Shown here: piece by piece, positions 41,347 to 49,605 of the stretch | Position numbering within the stretch: the stretch's first letter is position 1 | Layout: every line of letters begins with the position of its first letter | NCBI RefSeq assembly: GCF_038452265.1 | Contig: NZ_CP151843.1 | Span: forward strand, 620,001-684,000 | DNA: 64,000 nt | Direction: 5' to 3' | Source of the DNA: Vibrio diazotrophicus | Lineage (GTDB): Bacteria; Pseudomonadota; Gammaproteobacteria; Enterobacterales; Vibrionaceae | Notes under the pieces: generated by a model | Database searches by the model: none | What the model was told of the DNA's origin: nothing | The model's input: only the letters and a program-made list of their open reading frames with translations | Translations under genes and position numbers: made by a program

Positions 41347-42387
41347 TTAAGCCATTAATTTATATTCAATTGGTTGGGGTCTGCCAGTGAAGTAACCTTG
41401 ACAGAGATCTATCCCCATACTCTGTAAATGCGCCCAAGTTTCATTGTCTTCGACTCCCTCAGCGACAAGACGCATATCTAGCTGCTTCGCCATTGAAACA
41501 ACCAGAGAAAGAATCGCGTTTTTCCTTTTATCGCGATGGCAGGACGTAATAAGCGCCCTGTCGATTTTCATTTCGGTGAAAGGCAAATCCGCTAGTTTTA
41601 TTAGCGAAGAGTATCCCGCACCGAAATCGTCAATAGCCAGCTCAACATCGTTAAGACGTAAGCGAGCAAAATTTTCAAACATGGTTGGATTGTGTTTGTA
41701 CACTTCCATTTCCGTCATTTCGATAATCAGGTTTTGAGGCGAAAAGTCATAACGTTCACAGCACTCCAGTACCTGAAAAGCAAAGTTTGAGTCCCCGAAA
41801 TTGGCCAAGGCCGCATTCACTGAAATAGATCCTGACAGCTTTTCACTGCGGTGGTCTTCCAATGCTTGTTCCAATACGTAGAAAAACAAACGTACATGCC
41901 ATTGCTCTTTATCGATGATCGGCAAAAAAGCCATTGGACTGATATAACCATACTGAGGATGGTCCCAACGAATCAGAACTTCATTTCCGCTTTGAGTGTC
42001 ATTAGCAAAACGACACTGTGGTTGATAGAAATTAACCAGTCTATGTGAGTCAAAAGCTGAATCCAGATCTGAACGTAAGAACTCAATGACTTTGTCACTC
42101 ACCTTTGGGCTTGGTACCGCTTCAATGGCTGAATGAAGTACGGAGGCTAAATCTGTATTCGATATTGGTTTCATCTGTGATGAAACCATGCCAAACCCAA
42201 GTTGACGACACATCATTTCAGCCAATGCGATGATGCTTTTGTCATGGCCGCTCAGTAAACATAATTTACCTTGGAAGTTTTGCTTTTTAAGCGCATTTAA
42301 AAACGTTAAACCATCTTCTCCGGGCATAGACAAATCACAGAACACAAGGTCAATTTCTTGTTGTTCACAGATGGCTTTGTTGATCAA
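41347..42387 (-). pseudogene. Receiver-EAL phosphodiesterase gene truncated by an IS element (RocR-like)
   Basis: The frame now starts inside the insertion sequence: a TTG at 42387 and the first five residues (MINKA) are IS-encoded, and native coding begins at 42372. The receiver remnant has its phospho-Asp motif CDLSMPGEDG at residue 18, so about 40 residues, including the acidic pair, are missing. The EAL domain (about 115-346) looks catalytically complete: EVL in place of EAL (E136), N191, E223, the DDFGAGYS loop (D253, D254), K274, and E310 in VAEGVED. If expressed, it could be an unregulated cyclic di-GMP phosphodiesterase. Otherwise it is a decaying gene. Downstream neighbours are its likely former partners. 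Confidence 0.82.
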
Positions 42388-42400
42388 ATCAGTTAACTAA
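42373..42400 (+). repeat. Left terminal inverted repeat of the IS903-like element
   Basis: Starts GGCTTTGTTGATC and forms the new 5' end of the truncated EAL gene, contributing its first codons. Confidence 0.8.
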
Positions 42401-42428
42401 CGCACTGATCTAATGAGCATTAACCGTA

Positions 42429-43346
42429 TTACTCAACTCGGTAACTGACAGGCATACCTAGTCTTATGACTTTGTTCATCGCTTTCACGTTTGCCAGTGC
42501 TTCGCCGACTTGCGCATCGTAATTACGCAAGGCCAGTTGTGGACTGAGTAACTTTTTATACCGATACATCCCAGTTTCTGACAAGGAACGTTGGTGATAA
42601 TCCGTTTCTCGTTTCCACTCTTCCAACTGACCTGATTTCAAGGCGCTTACGGCTTCATTTCGAGGATGGCCGTCCTCCCAATAGCCAGCATTGCTGCGCG
42701 GTGGAATGGTCGGTTTTATACCTTTTCTCCTCAACACCTGATGACAGGCTTTCGTATCGTAAGCGCCGTCAGCACTGACCTGAGCGATTTTGCGGCGTAA
42801 TGGATTGAGCAACGTCGGCAATGCTTCATTGTCACCGACAGAGTCTAAGCTAACGACAGCTGAAATGGCCTCATGCGTACTGGCATCGATCGCAAGGTGT
42901 AGCTTTCGCCAACTACGGCGCTTTTCCTTGCCATGCTTGTGCATTTTCCACTCTCCCTCACCGAACACCTTTAAGCCTGTTGCATCAATAACGACATGCG
43001 CAATAGGTCCACGACTGGGTAACCGATATTGAACCTCAACGGTCTTTGCCCGTTTGCTGATGCAGCTGTATGACGGCGATTTCAGCGGCACGTCCATCAG
43101 GACAAATATCGAGTCGAGAAAGCCTTGAAGGGCGCGCAAAGGGAGCTTGAAAATGCCTTTAATCATTAGCGCCGTTTCAATGGCACTATCGGTAAAGGTA
43201 AAGCCTCTTCCTCGTTTCCCATGATGCTCTTTGCAGTGCCAACTCTGGATAGCGGCTTCATCAACCCAAAAGGTGACTGAACCTCTATTAATCAATGCTT
43301 GATTGTATTGCTTCCAGTTGCTGATTTTGTACTTGGCTTTGCTCAT
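42429..43346 (-). CDS. IS5-family transposase (IS903 group)
   Basis: This 305-residue DDE transposase opens MSKAKYKISNWKQYNQALINRG, like IS903 transposases (about 307 residues). Catalytic residues are recognisable: the first Asp in HVVIDATGLKVFGEGEWK, the second in VSADGAYD, and the glutamate in the terminal block RSLSETGMYRYKKLL. The frame is intact, so the element may still be active. Its start at 43346 is chosen by alignment. An ATG one codon upstream is also possible. It is transcribed in the same direction as the disrupted flanking genes. Confidence 0.93.
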   Translation of the reverse strand: MSKAKYKISNWKQYNQALINRGSVTFWVDEAAIQSWHCKEHHGKRGRGFTFTDSAIETALMIKGIFKLPLRALQGFLDSIFVLMDVPLKSPSYSCISKRAKTVEVQYRLPSRGPIAHVVIDATGLKVFGEGEWKMHKHGKEKRRSWRKLHLAIDASTHEAISAVVSLDSVGDNEALPTLLNPLRRKIAQVSADGAYDTKACHQVLRRKGIKPTIPPRSNAGYWEDGHPRNEAVSALKSGQLEEWKRETDYHQRSLSETGMYRYKKLLSPQLALRNYDAQVGEALANVKAMNKVIRLGMPVSYRVE

Positions 43347-43395
43347 CATCGTCACTCGTTTGCAGGCTCTGATGATCTGATCGCTGCTCGGATGA

Positions 43396-43423
43396 TTAGT
43401 TCAATGATTTAGGAAACAACGCC
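43396..43423 (-). repeat. Right terminal inverted repeat of the IS903-like element
   Basis: Read inward on the minus strand it starts GGCGTTGTTTCCTAAATC. It supplies the last eight codons and the TAA stop of the truncated sensor gene. Confidence 0.8.
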
Positions 43424-44193
43424 CCTTTATTCGATACTGCATTGCGAGCAACATCTATTTGATGGTAGATATTGTCCGAATGGATACCCGAAAATTTTGC
43501 TTCTTGGTTCAACACTAAGTTGATATTTTGCAACAACAACTGGCTGTTCTTATGCGCCGCAATACGGATATTCTCAGTATCAAACCAATCCGGTATTTCT
43601 ATACGACCAATGGTTTGGGTAGACGAATTCACACAAGCTAACAGCGACACATAGCTATCAAGTACCGCATCCGCCTGACCAGAATTAACCAGATTGATGG
43701 CATCAGCAAAACTCTCAGCTTCATAAATATTTGGTAGACCGCGTAAATCAAGCTTTTTGCAATAAATAGAACCTTTAACACATACCCATTTCATTGAACT
43801 AGGAGAAACATGCATTAGGCTTTTATTTCGGTACCAAATAGCAATCGAACTCTGATATAAAGTTTGACTATAGATATAATTGGAATCACTCGTATCAGAA
43901 AGTCCTACCGCTAAGTCTGCTTCTTTTTTATCAATAGCTTGATGCAATGAAGAAACGGTTGGATAGACAATATATTCGATATCGAGATTAAGATTTTTAG
44001 CCAAGCTATCAACAAAATCTGTCTCAATATCATAAGTAGGGTCATGATATGCAAGATTATCAAGCGTACGTGAAAGCAATGCCACTTTAATTTTATTTGG
44101 CATTGTATTCGATTTGTCACTTGTCGCTGACAAAGTGTAGGTACTAAAAACCACACACATAGCAGAAATAAATAATAGAAATAAACGGTTCAC
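43396..44193 (-). pseudogene. Periplasmic sensor domain truncated by IS (probable BvgS/RocS-type kinase remnant)
   Basis: A 265-codon frame has a signal peptide (MNRLFLLFISAMCVVFSTYTLSA) and one SBP_bac_3 domain: KVALLSRTLDNLAYHDPTYDIETDFVDSLAKNLNLDIEYI, ADLAVGLSDTSDSNYIYSQTLY, a cysteine pair in WVCVKGSIYCKKL, and ADAVLDSYVSLLACV. Native sequence stops at 43424. The last eight residues (ALFPKSLN) and the stop are read from the IS end, so the gene continued further. Its place upstream of receiver-EAL and NarL-type regulator genes suggests the N-terminus of a BvgS/RocS-like hybrid kinase whose membrane and kinase parts are gone. Alternatively it was a free binding protein that lost only its last residues. 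The domain is close to full length, so this cannot be excluded. Confidence 0.7.
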
Positions 44194-44531
44194 AATTTAC
44201 TCATGCACATCAAAAATAGGATGTAAGAATAAGAAAAATGGGATGAAAGTCAAATAGCAAACAAATTCAGTTATATTATAACTTTATGTTTAATAAAGAT
44301 ATTTTGGTTTTTTGTAAGCACTATCCGACAATATTATCAGATGTAATCCAACAGATTGGGATGTGGTTTATAGGTAGGGGGTATGAATATTCTTATGAAT
44401 AATTACAGTAAGGTCGAAAGAGAGCGTTATCTAGGACTTAGCCTCCCTTTCATTATTCCGAACACATATTACTCAGTTTCATTCGGTTAAAAGAAAATAA
44501 TTAGGAGGCTAATATTAATTACTTATGAAAC
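44194..44531. other. Non-coding gap between the sensor remnant and the GST gene
   Basis: 338 AT-rich bases contain the promoter of the sensor remnant. The only structure noticed is a widely spaced 9-base inverted repeat (TTAGCCTCC at 44438-44446 and GGAGGCTAA at 44504-44512), with no T-run. I see no gene. Confidence 0.45.
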
Positions 44532-45143
44532 TTATTGAAAAGCTGGACGTTGAGATAATTCATTAAACCAACGAGCAATATTTGGATACTGATTTAAAAC
44601 GTCAATTTGTAGGGCTTTTTCCGCAAATCCTACAAATATATAACCGGTAATATCTGCAATAGTGAGTGCTTCAGTAACAATAAATGGCTTATCTGTTAGC
44701 TGTTGTTCAAATTGAGGAAGGAAGCTTTCAACACGACGTTTACTTTCAATACCCCACTCTTCCACACACGTTTCGCGATCTTTATAAATACCTGAGATAT
44801 TTCGGAATGCTTGGAAACCAGCATATAGACCTTGGAACTCCACCACACGGTTCCACATTTCAACTTGAGCGGTTTCTAAGTGTGTTTCACCAAAAAGGTT
44901 TTTCCTATTGGGAGTCGCTTCATGGAAGTAGCGGCAAATGGCAACACTCTCACAAATAGTGACACCGCAATCTAGCTCCAGCATTGGAACTTTGCCGTTT
45001 ACGCTTTTTTGCTTGAAATCATCCGCTAGGTTCTCACCTTCACGTACATTGACTTGAACTCGTTCAATATCAACACCTAGCTCTTTGAGGAAAATGGAAA
45101 CTCGGCGACAACTTGGAGTTGGGGAAAATTCGTATAGTTTCAT
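44532..45143 (-). CDS. Glutathione S-transferase family protein
   Basis: This 203-residue protein has an N-terminal thioredoxin-like domain (KLYEFSPTPSCRRVSIFLKELGVDIERVQVNV, then NGKVPMLELDCGVTICESVAICRYF with the glutathione-binding Val-Pro and Glu-Ser) and an all-helical C-terminal domain (LTIADITGYIFVGFA). The S-P-x-P-S-C-R-R region holds the likely catalytic serine or cysteine. It would conjugate glutathione to electrophiles or reduce peroxides. It is divergent from a TetR gene with an inverted-repeat operator between them, so expression is probably induced by a toxic small molecule. The start has an AAGGAAC site. Confidence 0.87.
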   Translation of the reverse strand: MKLYEFSPTPSCRRVSIFLKELGVDIERVQVNVREGENLADDFKQKSVNGKVPMLELDCGVTICESVAICRYFHEATPNRKNLFGETHLETAQVEMWNRVVEFQGLYAGFQAFRNISGIYKDRETCVEEWGIESKRRVESFLPQFEQQLTDKPFIVTEALTIADITGYIFVGFAEKALQIDVLNQYPNIARWFNELSQRPAFQ

Positions 45144-45172
45144 TGTTGTTCCTTGTATTTTGGCTTTAACTA

Positions 45173-45217
45173 ACCGATCGTTTAGGTTAGACTTTATTCG
45201 TTTTCTAAACGATCAGT
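45173..45217. promoter_or_regulatory. Inverted-repeat operator between GST and TetR genes
   Basis: ACCGATCGTTTAG (45173-45185) and CTAAACGATCAGT (45205-45217) are inverted copies with a single mismatch, 19 bases apart, in the 107-bp divergent gap. TetR-family regulators of this type bind such ATCGTTTAG palindromes. The neighbouring TetR protein is the obvious ligand. Confidence 0.7.
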
Positions 45218-45250
45218 CAAGAATTAATTATTGCAGATGAGACCAGCGAT

Positions 45251-45826
45251 ATGGCGAGAAAAAGTAACTTTGATAGAGACGAAAAGCTTGTTCAAGCGAT
45301 GGAGCTATTCTGGCAGAAAGGCTATGCCAATACTGCGATCTCTGACCTGATTGATTCATTACAAATCAACCGTTTTAGCCTTTATAACTCTTTCGGTGAT
45401 AAGCAAAATTTGTATTACGAAGCATTGGAGAAATACCTATCAAGCGTTTCTATTCCTACGCTGTCGTCATTGGAAAACCAGGACGCTTCACTCGAAGAAC
45501 TGGAACAATTTCTTAAACAATTTTCTGAAATACAAAGGCTGAACAACCGTGGCTGTTTTATGCAAAACGCCCTTGTGGAACATGCAGGAACCGATGACAC
45601 CGTATTACAGAAAGGCCATTTTCTTTTTGACCACTTGATAGAGATAATTTCGAGAGCGATTAGCAACGCTCAACGCCAGAGTAAGCTGCGCGCATCTCAT
45701 GATCCACGAGGCTTGGCTCAGCTTGTCCTAACACAGATGCAAGGCATGCGAGTGCTCGGAAAAGCCAAGCGCAATGAAGATTTAGAAATGGCTTTGACCA
45801 CTTTACTTATGTTGATCAAAGCCTGA
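45251..45826 (+). CDS. TetR-family transcriptional repressor
   Basis: This 191-residue protein has an N-terminal TetR helix-turn-helix (DEKLVQAMELFWQKGYANTAISDLIDSLQINRFSLYNSFGDKQNLYYEAL, residues 10-60). The C-terminal ligand domain is of the TetR_C_16/YxaF-like sort (NRGCFMQNALVEHAG, with a cysteine at 101). It is divergent from the GST gene and should bind the inverted repeat between them, repressing both genes until an electrophile or drug binds. It is convergent with yejF with only seven bases between the stops. Confidence 0.87.
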   Translation: MARKSNFDRDEKLVQAMELFWQKGYANTAISDLIDSLQINRFSLYNSFGDKQNLYYEALEKYLSSVSIPTLSSLENQDASLEELEQFLKQFSEIQRLNNRGCFMQNALVEHAGTDDTVLQKGHFLFDHLIEIISRAISNAQRQSKLRASHDPRGLAQLVLTQMQGMRVLGKAKRNEDLEMALTTLLMLIKA

Positions 45827-45833
45827 CCAAGAA

Positions 45834-47444
45834 TCAAAACGTAGACAGGTTCACCAGCTCTTGAGTATAGGGATGCGAGGGCTTGTTAAACAAAGTTTGT
45901 GTTTCCCCTTGCTCAACAATTTTTCCTTGCTTCATCACAATTGTGTAATGGCACAGAGACTTCACTACGTTGAGGTCGTGACTGATAAACAAATAAGTTA
46001 AGCCATACTTCTCTTGCAGAGATTTGAGCAAATCCAACACCTGCGCCTGAACCGTACGATCAAGCGAAGAAGTCGGCTCATCAAGCAATATAAACTCCGG
46101 CTTTAATATTAGCGCCCTCGCGATAGCAATGCGTTGCCTTTGCCCGCCAGAGAACTCGTTCGGATAGCGATAGCGAGTTTCAGGGTCGAGATCGACCTCT
46201 TTCATTACTTCACAAATAAGCTGATCAATGGTTTGCTCGTCATGTTCAAAATGCACTCGCAAACCTTCGCCAATCACTTGAGCTACAGACATTCGAGGGT
46301 TTAACGCCGAAAAGGGATCTTGGAAAACTACCTGCATTCGACTGCGGTAAGGCAACATGCTTTTTCTGTCTAGCCCTTGCAGCTCGTTTCCTTGGTAGCG
46401 AATAGAACCCTCGGATTCCACCAGTTTTAATATCGCCATCCCTGTGGTTGATTTCCCCGAGCCACTTTCACCCACTAAACCAATCGAATGTCCTTTTTTC
46501 AGGTCAAATTTCATATCAGTGACCGCTTTAATATGCGCAATGGTTTTTCTTAGTAGCCCCCCTCTTATCGGGAACCATACTTTTAACTGCTCTGTGGTCA
46601 GCAAACTTGGACTGTTTATGCCGACGTTAACGGGTACACCGCGCGGATCGGATTCGATTAGCAACTTGGTATATGGATGTTTTGGTGCGGAGAAAAGCGT
46701 TTTACACGCTTCTATTTCCACCAGCTTGCCGTGCTGCATAACCGCAACACGATCAGCAATCCGTCTGACAATACTTAAGTCATGAGTAATGAACAGCATT
46801 GCCATTCCTAGCTCTTGTTGTAACTCTTTCAGCAAGTCGAGTATTTGCGCCTGTACAGAGACATCAAGTGCAGTGGTTGGCTCATCGGCAATTAATAACT
46901 CGGGTTCGTTAATCAACGCCATCGCTATCATTACTCTTTGCCGCTCGCCACCAGAAAGTTCGTGAGGATAAGCATTGATCTTTTGTTCGGGATGACGAAT
47001 ACCGACTTTCGCTAACCAGCCAATTGCCTGCTCTTCGGCTTTTTTCTGCCTCACGCCACGATGAATGGCCAGTGTTTCCACCAACTGCTTGCCAATCTTA
47101 TGCAGAGGATTCAACGAGACCATAGGCTCTTGGAATATCATACCAATGCGCCCACCACGAATGCCTCTCAGTTGTCGTTCAGAACAGCTAAGCGTATCTA
47201 ACCCTGAAAACTGGATATTACCCTCAAGATAGTGAGCAGACCCCTTCGGTAACAACTTTAATATTGCATTGGCAGTGACCGATTTCCCAGAGCCACTCTC
47301 TCCCACCAGCGCCAGTGTTTCGCCTTTATTGATGGAGAAAGAAACTTGCTCTGTGACTTTCTCAATAGCGTCACCACGACCAAAACCCACAGAGAGGTTT
47401 TCGATTTTAAGCAGGCTTTCGATTTTTAACGAATGTTCGCTCAT
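45834..47444 (-). CDS. yejF: Peptide ABC transporter ATPase YejF
   Basis: This 536-residue protein fuses two ATPase domains of the oligopeptide (Dpp/Opp) type. The first has GESGSGKSV, LSGGERQRVMIAMAL and LLIADEPTTALD. The second has GESGSGKST, FSGGQRQRIAIARAL and FILLDEPTSSLD. Each is followed by the short C-terminal oligopeptide-transporter motif (HPYT). It energises the YejBE channel. The start at 47444 abuts the yejE stop. It is the last gene of yejABEF. YejABEF transports peptides and, in E. coli, the antibiotic microcin C. Confidence 0.93.
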   Translation of the reverse strand: MSEHSLKIESLLKIENLSVGFGRGDAIEKVTEQVSFSINKGETLALVGESGSGKSVTANAILKLLPKGSAHYLEGNIQFSGLDTLSCSERQLRGIRGGRIGMIFQEPMVSLNPLHKIGKQLVETLAIHRGVRQKKAEEQAIGWLAKVGIRHPEQKINAYPHELSGGERQRVMIAMALINEPELLIADEPTTALDVSVQAQILDLLKELQQELGMAMLFITHDLSIVRRIADRVAVMQHGKLVEIEACKTLFSAPKHPYTKLLIESDPRGVPVNVGINSPSLLTTEQLKVWFPIRGGLLRKTIAHIKAVTDMKFDLKKGHSIGLVGESGSGKSTTGMAILKLVESEGSIRYQGNELQGLDRKSMLPYRSRMQVVFQDPFSALNPRMSVAQVIGEGLRVHFEHDEQTIDQLICEVMKEVDLDPETRYRYPNEFSGGQRQRIAIARALILKPEFILLDEPTSSLDRTVQAQVLDLLKSLQEKYGLTYLFISHDLNVVKSLCHYTIVMKQGKIVEQGETQTLFNKPSHPYTQELVNLSTF

Positions 47445-48506
47445 CTATCCTCTCCTTTGCATATTTGGATCAAAGGCGTCACGCACAGCTTCGCCAATAA
47501 AAACAAGTAGAGTTAGCATCATAGAAAGCACGACAAACGCAGAAATTCCGAGCCACGGAGCTTGTAAGTTCGCTTTGCCCTGCGCAAGCAATTCACCCAA
47601 TGACGGCGAACCCGCTGGAAGACCAAAACCTAAGAAATCTAAAGAAGTTAATGTCGTTACTGAGCCAGAAAGAATAAACGGCATCATAGTCAGTGAAGCC
47701 ACCATAGCGTTTGGCAACATATGACGCAGCATAATGCGCGAATCACTCACTCCCATCGCTTGCGCCGCGCGAACATAATCAAAATTTCTGCAACGCAAAA
47801 ACTCCGCACGAACAACACCAACCAAACTCATCCAGCTAAACAGCACCATGATCCCCAGTAACCACCAAAAATTAGGTTCCACAAAGCTGGATAAAATGAT
47901 GAGTAAAAACAGCGTTGGCAAACCAGACCACACTTCAATAAAGCGCTGCCCTAGCAAATCTAGCCAGCCGCCGTAATATCCTTGAGTCGCACCAACAATC
48001 ACCCCAACAAACGAGGACACGACTGTTAATACAAATCCAAACAAAACGGAAATGCGAAAGCCATAAATGATCCGAGCAAGTACGTCTCGTCCTTTGTCAT
48101 CCGTGCCTAACCAGTTCACAGCATCAGGAGCAGATGGCACCGAACCTTGAATATTGAAGTTAATCGTGTCGTAACTAAAGCGGATGACAGGCCAAATGAT
48201 ATAACCTTTCTCTTCAATCAATTCGATAACATAAGGGTCGGTATAGTCCGCTTCAGTTTCAAACTCGCCGCCGAAACGTGTCTCAGCATAAGCATTAGAC
48301 ACAGGGAAGAACCACTGATTATCGTAAGAAATAAACAGCGGCTTGTCGTTTGCAATCACTTCCGCAAATAGGCTGACAATAAACAAAAGTGAAAACAGCC
48401 ACAGTGACCAGAAGCCACGGCGATTGGCTTTAAATCTCTGCCAACGCGCTATGGTTAGCGGATTTGCTGTTGCGTTTTTTCGTAGCGCCCCATTTTTTAC
48501 TATCAC
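47445..48506 (-). CDS. yejE: Peptide ABC transporter permease YejE
   Basis: This 353-residue inner-membrane permease of the OppC/DppC branch begins with a basic cytoplasmic tail (LTIARWQRFKANRRGFWSLWLF). A large periplasmic loop (about residues 55-130) follows, then five membrane segments with the ATPase-docking sequence RAAQAMGVSDSRIMLRHMLPNAMVA. The motif WLGTDDKGRDVLARIIYG is characteristic. It lies two bases after yejB and directly adjoins yejF, so all four genes are one operon. It partners YejB in the membrane. Confidence 0.93.
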   Translation of the reverse strand: MIVKNGALRKNATANPLTIARWQRFKANRRGFWSLWLFSLLFIVSLFAEVIANDKPLFISYDNQWFFPVSNAYAETRFGGEFETEADYTDPYVIELIEEKGYIIWPVIRFSYDTINFNIQGSVPSAPDAVNWLGTDDKGRDVLARIIYGFRISVLFGFVLTVVSSFVGVIVGATQGYYGGWLDLLGQRFIEVWSGLPTLFLLIILSSFVEPNFWWLLGIMVLFSWMSLVGVVRAEFLRCRNFDYVRAAQAMGVSDSRIMLRHMLPNAMVASLTMMPFILSGSVTTLTSLDFLGFGLPAGSPSLGELLAQGKANLQAPWLGISAFVVLSMMLTLLVFIGEAVRDAFDPNMQRRG

Positions 48507-48508
48507 AA

Positions 48509-49597
48509 TCAGCGCGCCTCAAAATCAATGCGCGGATCAACCCATGTATAAGTTAAATCCGAAATAATACCGAGCACTAGCCCAAGCAAAGTCATGATAT
48601 ACAGTGAACTAAATACCACCGGATAATCCCTTTGAATGGTAGATTCAAACCCCAATAAGCCAATTCCTTCCAGAGAAAACATCACTTCAATCAACATAGA
48701 GCCCGTAAAGAAAATACTGATAAAAGCGCTTGGGAAACCAGCAATGATGATCAGCATGGCGTTACGGAACACATGCTTATACAGAATACTGCCCTCATCC
48801 AGCCCTTTTGCACGAGCGGTTACGACATACTGTTTGTTTATCTCATCCAGAAACGAGTTCTTGGTCAACATGCTCAATGTTGCGAATCCACCAATCACCA
48901 TAGCGCACGTTGGCAACGCGAGATGCCAGAAATAGTCGATAACCTGTTGGTACCAAGTAAGGCTGTCGAAGTTATCCGAAACCAAACCGCGCAAAGGAAA
49001 CCAACTAAAGTAGTTACCACTGGCGAACAAGATGATCAGAATGATAGCGAACAAAAATCCGGGAATGGCGTAGCCGACAATCACTAGCGCGCTCGACCAA
49101 ATATCAAAGCGGGACCCATGATGTATCGCCTTCATTATTCCCAGCGGGATGGAAATTAGGTAGATGATTAAGGTGCTCCATAATCCCAGAGATATAGAGA
49201 CAGGCAGACGGTCGACAATCAAATCAATCACGTTACCGCCACGGAACAGACTTTCACCGAAGTTAAACGTGACGTAGTTTTTCAACATATCGAAATAACG
49301 CACATGTAAAGGCTTATCAAACCCAAACTGACGCTTTATCGCTTCTACCACCTCTGGATCCAAACCACGAGAGCCTTTGTATCCACTGCCATTGCTGTTG
49401 TCTGCACTCGACAAATCGACTTCCTGACCGCCACCAGAGAAGCGCTCCATGACACCGGATGTTTGTCCTTCTAACTGAGCGATAGCTTGCTCTACAGGAC
49501 CACCCGGTGCAATTTGGATGATAAAAAAGTTGATAGTGATGATTGCCCACAACGTAGGAATAACCAACAACAGACGACGAAAAATATAGGCAGCCAT
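48509..49597 (-). CDS. yejB: Peptide ABC transporter permease YejB
   Basis: This 362-residue permease of the OppB/DppB branch opens with an N-terminal hydrophobic helix (RRLLLVIPTLWAIITINFFIIQIAPGGP). A long periplasmic loop (about 40-120) contains a Ser/Gly/Asn-rich stretch, and membrane segments with the EAA-type loop VTARAKGLDEGSILYKHVFRNAML follow. The end TYTWVDPRIDFEAR is typical. It begins eight bases after the yejA stop and forms the channel with YejE. Confidence 0.93.
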   Translation of the reverse strand: MAAYIFRRLLLVIPTLWAIITINFFIIQIAPGGPVEQAIAQLEGQTSGVMERFSGGGQEVDLSSADNSNGSGYKGSRGLDPEVVEAIKRQFGFDKPLHVRYFDMLKNYVTFNFGESLFRGGNVIDLIVDRLPVSISLGLWSTLIIYLISIPLGIMKAIHHGSRFDIWSSALVIVGYAIPGFLFAIILIILFASGNYFSWFPLRGLVSDNFDSLTWYQQVIDYFWHLALPTCAMVIGGFATLSMLTKNSFLDEINKQYVVTARAKGLDEGSILYKHVFRNAMLIIIAGFPSAFISIFFTGSMLIEVMFSLEGIGLLGFESTIQRDYPVVFSSLYIMTLLGLVLGIISDLTYTWVDPRIDFEAR

Positions 49598-49605
49598 ATA
49601 ACCTC

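Larger units (their letters stand above)
42373..43423 (-). mobile_element. IS903-like insertion sequence (IS5 family), 1051 bp
   Basis: The ends are imperfect inverted repeats. The left end reads inward GGCTTTGTTGATCAAATC and the right end GGCGTTGTTTCCTAAATC, with 21 of 28 terminal bases identical. The length and the single DDE transposase gene match the IS903 group. This group makes 9-bp target duplications, but the flanks here (TTCACAGAT on the left, CCTTTATTC on the right) do not match. Both flanking genes are truncated exactly at the element's ends, so an adjacent deletion or a recombination between two copies has occurred. Confidence 0.88.

Noticed and set aside
41347..42387. Reading the EAL locus as a VieSAB system
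   Set aside because: VieA has a C-terminal helix-turn-helix after its EAL domain and VieB has TPR repeats. Neither is present, so the RocR/BvgR-like comparison fits better.
42373..43423. Simple IS insertion into one gene
   Set aside because: The two flanking fragments belong to different protein families and no target duplication is seen, so a single-gene interruption does not fit.
44438..44512. 9-base inverted repeat TTAGCCTCC ... GGAGGCTAA in the gap before the GST gene
   Set aside because: The 57-base spacing and lack of a T-run make a terminator or RNA gene unsupported. It could be chance.
47269..47724. 151-codon plus-strand frame across the yejE/yejF junction
   Set aside because: Antisense shadow of two well-conserved transporter genes.
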